From positions 2,418,001 through 2,482,000 of the forward strand of contig NZ_CP023699.1 of the NCBI RefSeq assembly GCF_008704495.1: 64,000 nucleotides of DNA, given 5' to 3'. Under the pieces are notes generated by a model. It saw only the letters and a list, made by a program, of their open reading frames with translations. It did not search any database and had not been told where the DNA came from. Of this stretch, positions 8,612 through 25,100 are shown piece by piece. A program made the translations under genes and the position numbers. Position 1 is the first letter of the stretch, and each line of letters begins with the position of its first letter. The stretch comes from Streptomyces kanamyceticus. Its GTDB lineage: Bacteria > Actinomycetota > Actinomycetes > Streptomycetales > Streptomycetaceae.

Positions 8612-9925
8612 TCAGGCCTTCGCCCGCGCCGCGAGCCACCCCGCCATCGCCCGGACACCGACGCCGATGGCCTTGGTGTCGGGGTCGAAGGTGCCGTAGT
8701 GCGGGACCCCCTCGGCGATGTCGGTCCCCGGCCGCCGTACGCCGAGGAAGGAGTACGTGCCCGGGATCCGGTCCAGGAACAGCGCGTAGTCCTCGCCGTT
8801 GAACGGGAAGGCGGCATGCATGACGGTCACCCCGTCCGGGCCCAGGACACGGCGCAGGTGCCGCCCCAGAGCGAGTGCGTCGCGCTCGGGGCAGACCAGG
8901 GCGGGGAAGGGCTCCCGGTCGAAGTCGACCACGGCACCCTCGTACTTCTTGGCCAGCCCCCGGACGGCCTCGCGCACCTCGACGTAACGCTCCTCGGGCC
9001 AGCAGCGGTACCACACGGAGACCGTGACCTGCCCCGTGTCCTCGGCCTTCGCCGCCCCGGCCTGGACGGTGACGAACCTGGCCAGCGGCCCGTCCTTGAT
9101 CTGTACGTCAGCGACCATCTTCTCCAGACCGGCGGACGTCTCCGGGGGCGCGACGGTGCTGAGTCCCGTGATCTCGGCGGCGAGCCGCTCGGCCCGCGCG
9201 AGCGCGTCGGCGCCGTTCACCTTGATGACGGTCCCGTCCTGCCCGGGCAGCCCGCTGCCGGGGGTCACGGCGAACTGCCCCACGGGGAAGGGCCCGCAGT
9301 GCAGGGCGTGGATCTCCTCGGGCGCGTAATCTCGCAGCACACCGGCATCGATCATCGCGCGAGCCCCCTCAAGGGCCTCTTCCCCCGGCTGGAAGAAGAA
9401 GACGACGGTGCCGCTGAGGCGGTGCCGCAACCGCGCGAGGGTCTGCGCGACGCCGACGCCGACGGCGGTGTGGATGTCATGCCCACAGGCGTGGGCGGGC
9501 TGGGTGGCCTCGGGGAAGATCCCCTCCGGCGGCACGGCGTCCATGTCGGCGCGGTAGGCGACGGTACGCCCGGGCCGTGCGCCCTTCAGCACGCCGACGA
9601 CGCCGAAGCCGCCGACCCCGGTGGTCACTTCGAGCCCGGCGGCGCGCAGCAGGTGCGCGACGATCCGGGAGGTGGCGACCTCGCCCGCGGAGGTCTCGCT
9701 CTTCGCCGTCTCCGGATGGGCGTGCAGGTCGCGCCGCAGTTCGACGAGGCCGCTCTCGACGCGCCGGACGACGGCGTCGATCGCACGCTGGTCAAGGGGC
9801 CCGCGCTGCTTGCCCACGTCCCCCGCGGCGGCGGTCCCGGCGGGCACGACGGCACCGACACCGGCTGCGGCGGTACCGCCGAGCAGGGTGCGGCGGTTGA
9901 GGACGGGCTTGTTCGGACGGGTCAT
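8612..9925 (-). CDS. M20-family amidohydrolase with Tat signal peptide
   Basis: A 437-residue protein from the ATG at 9925, with a G-rich ribosome site. The N-terminus carries a twin-arginine motif (NRRTLLGG) followed by an Ala/Gly/Val-rich segment ending near AGTAAAG, so export by the Tat route is likely. Hydrolase motifs are AYRADMDAVPP, HACGHDIHTA with the metal ligands Cys and His, QPGEEALEGA with the general-base Glu, and a C-terminal FNGEDYALFL. M20D enzymes split N-acyl amino acids such as hippurate. Substrate unknown. Its location, 164 nt from the cluster operon and with its own promoter region, leaves open whether it belongs to the cluster. An outside N-deacylase could degrade a lipopeptide or its fragments, but that is speculation. 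Confidence 0.88.
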   Translation of the reverse strand: MTRPNKPVLNRRTLLGGTAAAGVGAVVPAGTAAAGDVGKQRGPLDQRAIDAVVRRVESGLVELRRDLHAHPETAKSETSAGEVATSRIVAHLLRAAGLEVTTGVGGFGVVGVLKGARPGRTVAYRADMDAVPPEGIFPEATQPAHACGHDIHTAVGVGVAQTLARLRHRLSGTVVFFFQPGEEALEGARAMIDAGVLRDYAPEEIHALHCGPFPVGQFAVTPGSGLPGQDGTVIKVNGADALARAERLAAEITGLSTVAPPETSAGLEKMVADVQIKDGPLARFVTVQAGAAKAEDTGQVTVSVWYRCWPEERYVEVREAVRGLAKKYEGAVVDFDREPFPALVCPERDALALGRHLRRVLGPDGVTVMHAAFPFNGEDYALFLDRIPGTYSFLGVRRPGTDIAEGVPHYGTFDPDTKAIGVGVRAMAGWLAARAKA

Positions 9926-10089
9926 TGTTCCCCCAGGAGGCCGGTGCGGGGGCAGGGCTGAGCGCGCTCCCCCCGTTCAACTCACGGCAAGTGAATCAAA
10001 AACCCCAGAGGTTGACTCAACTAACTCTGCCCACAAGGGAAATGAGGGAGGAGACTCCGCATCGCCGCCACGGCATCGGGGATGACCCC
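9926..10089 (-). promoter_or_regulatory. Promoter region of the M20 gene with a short palindrome
   Basis: 164 bp between the monooxygenase stop and the M20 start, with an AT-rich patch at about 9990-10025. It contains the odd palindrome GTTGACTCAAC at 10011-10021. On the minus strand TTGAGT in this palindrome could be a -35 box, followed 17 nt later by GATTCA. A regulator bound to the palindrome would then cover the promoter. No terminator is obvious. Confidence 0.4.
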
Positions 10090-11121
10090 TCAGTCCGCCT
10101 GGACGGCGCGCCGCACCTGGTCGAGGTAGGGCAGCGCGTCCAGCGTCACACGGCCCGGCGCGCCGAAGTCGATCAGCGAGGCCACCTCGGTGACGCCCGC
10201 GTCCCGCAGGTTCCGTACGAACTCGGTGCACTTCTCGACCGAGCCGAGCAGCGCCGACGTACGGAAGTAGCGCTCGAAGGCGTAGCTCAGGAGCTTCTCG
10301 CCGGAGAACTTGTTGAGGTCCTGCCAGTGGTCCTTCCACAGGTCCACGGAGGATTCCAGGTACTCCAGGAAGGGTTCGCGCACGGTCTCGCGGACCGCCT
10401 CGTCGCTCTCCCCCACGAAGGTGTGCACCATGACGGTGACCTTGCCGGTGTCGGGGTCGAGGCCCGCCTTCTCGCGTGCCTCGCGGTACGCGGTGATGCG
10501 CGGCTGGAGGTCCTCCACGCGCTGGAAGAGCAGCGCGGTCAGGACGTTGAGGCCGAGCGCGCCCGCCTCGGCGAAGCCCGCCGGGTTGGACGCGCAGGTG
10601 AGCCACATGTCCAGGTCCGGCTGGACGGGGCGCGGGTAGGTGCCGACCTCGACGTCGGCGCCCTTGCCGTTGCGACGGGTGACGGTCTTGCCCGCCCACA
10701 GGTCGCGCAGGACCGGCACGTTGTCCATGGTGTACGACCTGCGGTCCTCGTAGCGCTCGGGCACCAGCGTGAAGTCGTTGGCGTTCCAGCCGGTGGCCAG
10801 GGCCAGGTCGACGCGGCCGCGCGAGAGGTTGTCGACGAACGCCCAGTCCTCGACGACGGTCAGCGGGTCGTGCAGCGGGAGCACGACGCTGCCCGCGCGC
10901 AGCCGCAGCCTGCTGGTCCGCGTGGCGAGCGCGGCCGCGGCGAGCGCCGGGTTGGGGTAGGCGCCGCCGAAGGGGTGGAAGTGCCGCTCGGGCAGCCACA
11001 CCGCGGTGAAGTCGTGCTCGTCGGCGAACCGGGCCGCGTCGAAGAGCAGGTCGTACTCGGCGGGCGGGTCGTCGACCTTGCGGTTGGCGAAGTACAACAG
11101 GCTGAAGTCCATGGTTCCCAT
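10090..11121 (-). CDS. Luciferase-like flavin monooxygenase, MupA/Atu3640 family
   Basis: A 343-residue protein. The start is the ATG at 11121, two bases past the hydrolase stop; an in-frame ATG at 11112 is an alternative. The sequence is a TIM-barrel luciferase-like oxidoreductase with family blocks MDFSLLYFANRK, WLPERHFHPFGGAYPNPA, RAGSVVLPLHDPLTVVEDWA, LATGWNANDF and TCASNPAGFAEAG. This subfamily is found almost only in NRPS and PKS clusters, free or embedded in the megasynthase, and is thought to hydroxylate carrier-bound intermediates using reduced FMN and oxygen. I recall none in the S. coelicolor CDA cluster. With no asnO visible, it is a second candidate, beside the P450, for hydroxylating a residue. 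It is the last gene of the NRPS operon. Confidence 0.88.
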   Translation of the reverse strand: MGTMDFSLLYFANRKVDDPPAEYDLLFDAARFADEHDFTAVWLPERHFHPFGGAYPNPALAAAALATRTSRLRLRAGSVVLPLHDPLTVVEDWAFVDNLSRGRVDLALATGWNANDFTLVPERYEDRRSYTMDNVPVLRDLWAGKTVTRRNGKGADVEVGTYPRPVQPDLDMWLTCASNPAGFAEAGALGLNVLTALLFQRVEDLQPRITAYREAREKAGLDPDTGKVTVMVHTFVGESDEAVRETVREPFLEYLESSVDLWKDHWQDLNKFSGEKLLSYAFERYFRTSALLGSVEKCTEFVRNLRDAGVTEVASLIDFGAPGRVTLDALPYLDQVRRAVQAD

Positions 11122-11123
11122 GG

Positions 11124-11936
11124 TCAGTTCACCGTCCCGAAGAACTCGATGACACGCTTGTTGACCTCTTCGGGCCGTTCCAGATAGCCGTAGTGGCCGC
11201 AGTCGGGCACCACGTCGAAGCTCGCGCCGGGTATCGCCTCCGCGACCTCGCGGCAGAGCGTCGGCGGGGTGAGCAGGTCGTCCTGGAAGGCGACGACGAG
11301 GCAGGGCACCGCGATGTCCCGGTAGGCCGCGAGGCGGTTCTGCTCGGAGTTGAGGCCGAGCTGGGCCCGGTGGCCAGGGCCCGAACGGCGGGTCAGCTCG
11401 AAGACGTCGAGCCAGTCGCGGACCTGCTCGGGGTCGTTCAGGGTGCGCGGCGAGAGGTTCTGCATGGCCTGGACGGCCGCTTCGTACGCGGCGGGCAACT
11501 GGGCCCCCGAGTCGTGCAGTTCGACCTCGGCGCGGCCGAGCGCGGCGCGCAGCGCGTCGGCGCGGCCACGCGTCGCGAGCAGCACGGCGCGCTCGATCAG
11601 GCCGGGGCGCGCGAGCATCAGTTCCTGCGCGACGCGCGCGCCGAGCGAGGTGCCGACGAGCTTGCAGGGCCCGATGCCGAGCGCCTCGATGAGCCCGGCC
11701 GTGTCACCGACGAGGTCGTCGATGGTGAATCCCTCGCCGCACTCGTCGGTCGGCGGGATGCCGCGGTTGTCGAAGGTGATGACCCGGTATCCGGCGGCGG
11801 TGAGCGCGGGCACCTGGTGCAGGTGCCAGGCCCTGCCGCCGGATCCGCTGCCCATGACGAGCAGTACGGGCGGGCCCGAACTCGGCCCTGACTCCTCGTA
11901 GTTGAGATTGATGCCGTTCACCTTGATGAGAGGCAT
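11124..11936 (-). CDS. Alpha/beta hydrolase
   Basis: A 270-residue alpha/beta hydrolase from the ATG at 11936 (AGAAGGA upstream), 39 nt after the stop of the last NRPS gene. The oxyanion region is VLLVMGSGSGG, the nucleophile elbow GTSLGA (Ser near residue 98), the acid probably Asp in FQDDLLTPP, and the catalytic His in DCGHYGYLE. A hydrolase (SCO3233) sits in the same place after cdaPSIII, which supports orthology. It does not look like a classical type II thioesterase and is closer to haloperoxidase/esterase-type hydrolases. Possible roles are editing of misloaded carrier domains or hydrolysis of the peptide; neither can be told from sequence. Confidence 0.85.
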   Translation of the reverse strand: MPLIKVNGINLNYEESGPSSGPPVLLVMGSGSGGRAWHLHQVPALTAAGYRVITFDNRGIPPTDECGEGFTIDDLVGDTAGLIEALGIGPCKLVGTSLGARVAQELMLARPGLIERAVLLATRGRADALRAALGRAEVELHDSGAQLPAAYEAAVQAMQNLSPRTLNDPEQVRDWLDVFELTRRSGPGHRAQLGLNSEQNRLAAYRDIAVPCLVVAFQDDLLTPPTLCREVAEAIPGASFDVVPDCGHYGYLERPEEVNKRVIEFFGTVN

Positions 11937-11975
11937 GACGTCGTCCTTCTGGTGCGCTGGTGCGGGGCGGGCGGT

Positions 11976-19192
<7,217 letters not shown>

Positions 19193-19196
<4 letters not shown>

Positions 19197-22100
19197 AGGG
19201 ACGCCTCCCAATCGGATTCCAAAAGCGCGATCTCGTCGGCGCTGATGGAGCTGAGCGCGACGTCGGACTCGGTGAGGCTGCCGGCGTCGGGCCGGCGGGC
19301 GTACTCCACCAGGGCTTGCAGGGCACGGAACCAGGCGTCGGCGAGCCGCTGGACGTCGGCCTGCGAGTGCAGCCTGCGCGCGAAGGTCCATTCGGCGCGC
19401 AGGACCGGGTTCCCGTCCTCGTCGTCGTGCGCGCCCGCCGTCAGTTCGACGGCGTGCGCGAGCGGCGCGCGGGGGTCCTGCCCCGCGAGGCCGCGACTGA
19501 CGGCGGCCCAGTCGGCGGCCTCCTGCGCGGCGTCCGAACCGGTGAAGTGGCCCAGGTAGTTGAAGCCGAACTCCGGCGCCGGGGCGGCGGCCAGGTCCGT
19601 GCGGGTGCGGGGGTTGAGGTAGCGGAGCTGGCCGTGTCCCACGCCGTTGTCAGGCACGGCCCGCACCTGCTCCTTGACGTGCTTGACGAGCACGCCGGGC
19701 GTGGCGCCGCCGGTGCCCTCCGGGTCGGTGGCGAGCCGCAGCGGGTGCAGCATGGTGAACCAGCCGACGGTGCGCGACAGGTCGGTGCCGGGGTGCAGCT
19801 CCTCGTGCCGTCCGTGGTTCTCCAGGTCGAGCAGCACACCGCCCGAAGCACGCCCGCGCGAGCGCTGCCACGCGCCCGCCGCCTCGGTGAAGGCGGCGAG
19901 CAGCAGGTCGGTGACGCCCGCGTGCAGCTCCCCGGGCACCCAGGTCAGCAACTCCTTGGTGGTCTCCGCCGACAGGCTCACGGCAAGGCGTCCCGCGTCC
20001 GAGCGGGTGTCCTTGAGCGGGTCGACACCCGGATCCCGCGCGCCGTCGAACATGCCGCGCCACAGCGCCAGTTCACCTTCTCGGGCGGACTCGGTCGCGC
20101 CCTGGTGCAGGGTGCGGGCCCAGTACCGCCAGGGCGTGCCCACCGGGGCGAGCGCCGGGGCGTCCCCGCGCGCCACGGCCTGCCACGCCTCGGCGAGGTC
20201 GGGCAGCAGGATGCGCCAGGACACGGCGTCGACGCTGAAGTGGTGGGCGACGAGGACGAGGAGACCGCGCCGGTCGGTGTCGTCTGGCGCGTCGCCCCGG
20301 TCCAGCCACACCGCTTCGAACATCCGGCCCGTGGCCGGGTCGAGGCGCCCGCGGGCCTCCTCGGCGGCCGTGCGCAGCGCGGCCGGGAGCTCGGCGGCGC
20401 CGAGGGCCGACACGTCCACGCGGCGCACGCACTCCGCCGCCCGCACCGATCCGACGGGCAGGATCTCCACGCCGTCGTCCGTGCCGGTGTCGGTCACCCG
20501 CATGCGGAGCGCGTCGTGGTGGTCCAGGACCGCCTGGAGCGCGGTCGTCAGGGTCGGCAGGGCCACGGATTCGGGCACGCGCACCGCGACGGACTGGTTG
20601 AACGGGGCGACGGGGCCGCCCTGTTCGGTGAACCAGCGCATGATCGGCGTGGCGGGCAGCGTGCCCGTGCGCTCGTCCGCGCCCGCCGCGGGGCCCTCCT
20701 CACCGGCCGCCGATGCGAACTCCGCGAGGGCCGCCACCGACTGGTGCTCGAAGACGTCCCGCACGGTGAGGTGCAGTCCGGCCGCGCGGGCCCTGCCGAC
20801 GAGCTGGATGGAGAGGATGCTGTCGCCGCCGAGGTCGAAGAACCCGTCGTCGACGCCGACCTGCTCCAGGCCGAGGACCTCGGCGAAGAGGTCGGCGAGC
20901 GCCTTCTGCCGGGGCGTGTCCGCCGCGCGGCCGGTGGCCAGGGCCTGGTAGTCGGGCGCGGGCAGCGCCTTGCGGTCGACCTTGCCGTTGCCGGTCAGGG
21001 GCAGCTCGGCGAGGACGACGACGGCCGCGGGCACCATGTAGTCGGGCAGCCGCTCGCGCAGCCACCGCACCAGGTCGGCGCCGTGCGGCTCCCCCTCGCC
21101 CTCGGCCGCGCTCTCCGCGTAGCCGACGAGGCGGCGGTCGCCCGGCCGGTCCTCGCGGACCAGGACGGCGGCCTGGGCGACTCCCGGGTGCTGGTCGAGC
21201 ACGGCCTCGATCTCGCCGGGCTCGATGCGGAAGCCGCGCAGCTTGACCTGGTCGTCGGTGCGGCCGAGGTACTCGAGGAGGCCGTCCCTGTTCCACCGGG
21301 CGAGGTCACCGCTGCGGTACATGCGCGCGCCAGGACCGCCGAACGGGTCGGCGACGAAGCGCTGCGCGGTGAGCGGGGCGCGGCCGAGGTAGCCGCGTGC
21401 CAGCTGGGTGCCCGCGATGTACAGCTCGCCGGGCACGCCGTCGGGCACCGGCCGCAGGCCCTCGTCCAGGACGTAGAGCCGGGTGTCGGGGAAGGGCAGG
21501 CCGATGGGCAGGGACCCGTCGGGCAGTTCGTCGGACGCGGTGGCCCGCCACTCCGTGCAGCCCACGACCGCCTCGGTGGGACCGTACTCGTTGACCACCG
21601 TCACGCCGGGGTGGGCGCGCAGCAGTTCACGGACAGGGCCCGCGGTGAGGTTCTCACCGCCCAGGACGAGCTCGCCGCGCGGCACGTCCTGCGCGGCCAT
21701 GCCCTGGATGAGCGGCAGATGGCTGGGCGTGGCCTTGAGGAACCCGGTCTGCGGGGCGTCGACGGCGCCGCCGTGCAGTTCCTTGAGGTCGCCGACGCGG
21801 ACGGTGCCGCCGGTCAGGAGCGGCGTGTACAGGCCGGTGACCGTCAGGTCGAAGGCGAGCGGCGAGTGAAGCAGCGCGGTGCCGGAAGCGCCCGCGTAGC
21901 GGTCCTTGGCGGTCGTCAAGTACCGCACGAGCGGCAGGTGTTCGACGACGACGCCCTTGGGGAGGCCGGTGGAGCCCGACGTGTAGATCACGTACGCGGC
22001 GTTGCCCGGGGTGAGCGGCGCGGTGCGCTCGGCGTCCGTCACCGCCCCTTCGCCGTACGCGGCGAGCGCGGTCAGGGTCTCCGGCGCGTCGAGGTCGATG

Positions 22101-25100
22101 ACGTCGGGCAGTCCGACGGCGTACGGGTCCGTGTCCTCGGGCAGCAGTCCGGCCGGTGTCGCCGACGTGGTCAGTACGGCGTGCGGCGCGGCGTCGCGCA
22201 GCAGGTGGGCGACGCGGTCGGCGGGGGTCTCCGGGTCGATGGGCAGGTAGGCGGCGCCGGACTTGAGGACGCCGAGTACGGCGACGACGGTCTGGGCGGA
22301 CAGCGGCATGGCGATGGCCACGACGCTCTCGGGCCCCGCGCCGCGCGCGGCGAGCAGCCGCGCCAACCGGCTTGCCCGCGTGTCGAGTTCGGCGTAGGTG
22401 AGGGCCTCCGAGCCTGCGAGCACGGCGGTGCTGTCGGCGCTGGCCGCCGCCTGCGCGGCGAACAGGTCGAGCACCGTGGTGGGCGCCAGCTCCCGCACCG
22501 GGCCGCCGCGCCCGGTGAGGATCCTGTCCCGTTCGGCGGGGGCGAGGACGTCGATGGCGCCGATGCGCAGTTCCGGGTCGTCGGCGGCCGCGGCGAGGAC
22601 GCGCAGGAGCCGGTCGACCAGGGCTTCGGCGGTCGCCGCGTCGAACAGTTCGGTGCGGTACTCCAGCCAGCCGTGCAGCCCGTCGGGCTCGCCCGCGCCG
22701 TCGCGCCGCTCGCTGAACGTGAGCGAGAGGTCGAACTTGGCGGAGGCGGTGCTGGTCTCCATGCGGCTGGCGTCGAGCGCGGTCTCCGGGCCCGCGCCGC
22801 CGCCTTCCTGCCGGTCGTTGTTGAAGGTGAGCAGGGTCTGGAAGAGCGGGTGGCGGCCGAGCGAGCGGACCGGGTTGAGGACCTCCACGAGCCGTTCGAA
22901 GGGCAGGTCCTGATGGGCGTACGCCGCCAGGTCGGTGCGCCGCACCCGGTCCAGGAGTTCCCGGAAGGTGGGGTCGCCCGCGGTGTCGGTGCGCAGGACC
23001 AGGGTGTTCACGAAGAAGCCGACGAGGTCGTCGAGCGCGCTGTCGGTGCGCCCGGCGATCGGCGTGCCGATCGGGATGTCGGAGCCCGCGCCGAGCCGGT
23101 TCAGGAGCGTGGCGAGCGCGGCCTGGGTGACCATGAACACGCTGGTGCGGCTGGTGCGGGCGAGCGCGCCGAGCCGCTCGTACAGCTCGGTCGGCACGGT
23201 GAAGGTGACCCGGTCGCCCTGGTTGCCCGAGACCGCGGGGCGCGGCCGGTCGGTGGGCAGCTCCAACTGCTCGGGCAGATCGCGCAGTTGCTCGCTCCAG
23301 TAGGCGAGCTGGCGGGCGAGCGGGCTGTCCGCGTCGCTCTCGTCGCCGAGGACCTCGCGCTGCCACAGGGCGTAGTCGGCGTACTGCACGGGCAGCGGCG
23401 TCCAGTCGGGCGCGGCGCCGCGCGCACGGGCGGCGTACGCGGTGGTGAGGTCGCGGCCGAGCGGCGCCATCGACCAGCCGTCGCCCGCGATGTGGTGGAC
23501 GAGCAGGAGCAGCGCGTACTCGTCGGGCGCGAGGCGGAACAGGTGGGCGTGCACGGGCAGTTGGGCGGTGATGTCGAAGCAGTGCCCGGCCGCGTCGCGC
23601 AGGGCGCCCGGCAGGTCGGCCTCGGTGGTGTCGGTGACGTCGAGCCCGGGGCGAGCGGCCGCGGCGGCGATGACGACCTGGTGCGGGCCCTCGTCGTCCT
23701 CGGCGAAGACGGTGCGCAGGCTCTCGTGCCTGCCCACGACGTCCGCGAGCGCGGCACGCAGCGCGTCCTCGTCCAGCTCGCCCGTCAGACGCAGGGCGGT
23801 CGGGATGTTGTACGTCGCCGAGGGACCCTCCAGGTGGTGCAGGAACCAGAGGCGGCGCTGGGCGTACGACAACGGGAGCCGCTCGGGACGCGGGCGGGCG
23901 ACGAGCGCGGCGCGGGCCCGGTCCGCGCGGCCGAGCGCGGCGACGAGACCGGCCACGGTCGGCGTCTCGAAGAGCCCGCGGACGGCCAGTTCGAGCCCCA
24001 TGACGTCCCGGACGCGGCTGACCAGGCGGGTGGCGCGCAGCGAGTGCCCGCCGAGCGCGAAGAAGTCGTCGTCGACGCCGACGGACTCGACGCCGAGCAC
24101 CTCGGCGAAGAGTGTGCAGAGGATCTCTTCCTGTGGCGTGCGCGGCGCCCGCCCCGCGGCGCGCCCGGAGTGGTCGGGCGCGGGCAGGGCCTTGCGGTCG
24201 AGCTTCCCGTTGGGGGTGAGCGGCAGCGCGTCGAGGGTGACGAGCGCCGACGGGATCATGTACTCGGGCAGGAAGGCGGCGAGCCCCTCGCGCACCTCGC
24301 GCAGGGTCAGCACGGCGCCGTCCTCGGGCACGGCGTACGCGACGAGGAGCTGGTCGCCCGGGTGGTCCTCGCGGACCAGGGCCGCCGCCTTGGCGACGCC
24401 GGCGTGGCGGCCGAGCGCGGCCTCGATCTCGCCCAGCTCGATGCGGAAGCCGCGCAGCTTGACCTGGTCGTCGGTGCGGCCCAGGTAGTCGAGCCGCCCG
24501 TCGCCGCGCCAGCGCGCCAGGTCACCGGTGCGGTACATCCGCTCCCCCGGCGCCGCGAACGGATCGGCGGTGAAGCGTTCGGCGGTGAGCCCGGCACGCC
24601 CCAGGTAACCGCGGGCCAGCTGGGCGCCCGCGATGTACAGCTCGCCCGGCACGCCGGGCGGCACCGGGCGCAGGCCCGCGTCCAGGACGTACATCCGGGT
24701 GTTGGCGAGCGGAACGCCGATGGGCGGGGCGCCGGTGAGCGCGGCGTCCAGCGGCGACGCGCTGGCCCAGATGGTGGCCTCGGTCGGGCCGTAGACGTTC
24801 ACGGCCGACGCGCACGACGCGGCGAGGCGGCGGGCGAGCCCGGCGGGCAGCGCCTCGCCGCCGACCAGCGCGCGCACTCCGCGCAGCGCGTCGGGGACGG
24901 TGTCGAGCAGGCCGTGCCACAGGTTCGGCGTGGCCTGCACGACGGTGGTGCCGCTGTCGACGAGGAGGGCGCCGAGCGCGCCCGGGTCCCGCACGGTGTC
25001 GCGGTCGGCGAGCACGAGCGTCGCGCCGTCCACGAGCGGCAGGAACACTTCGAGCCCCGCGATGTCGAAGCCGATGGTGGTGACGGCGAGCAGCCGGTCG

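Noticed and set aside
11124..11936. Type II thioesterase call for the alpha/beta hydrolase
   Set aside because: It lacks the usual TEII sequence pattern and resembles general esterase/haloperoxidase-type hydrolases; kept as alpha/beta hydrolase only.
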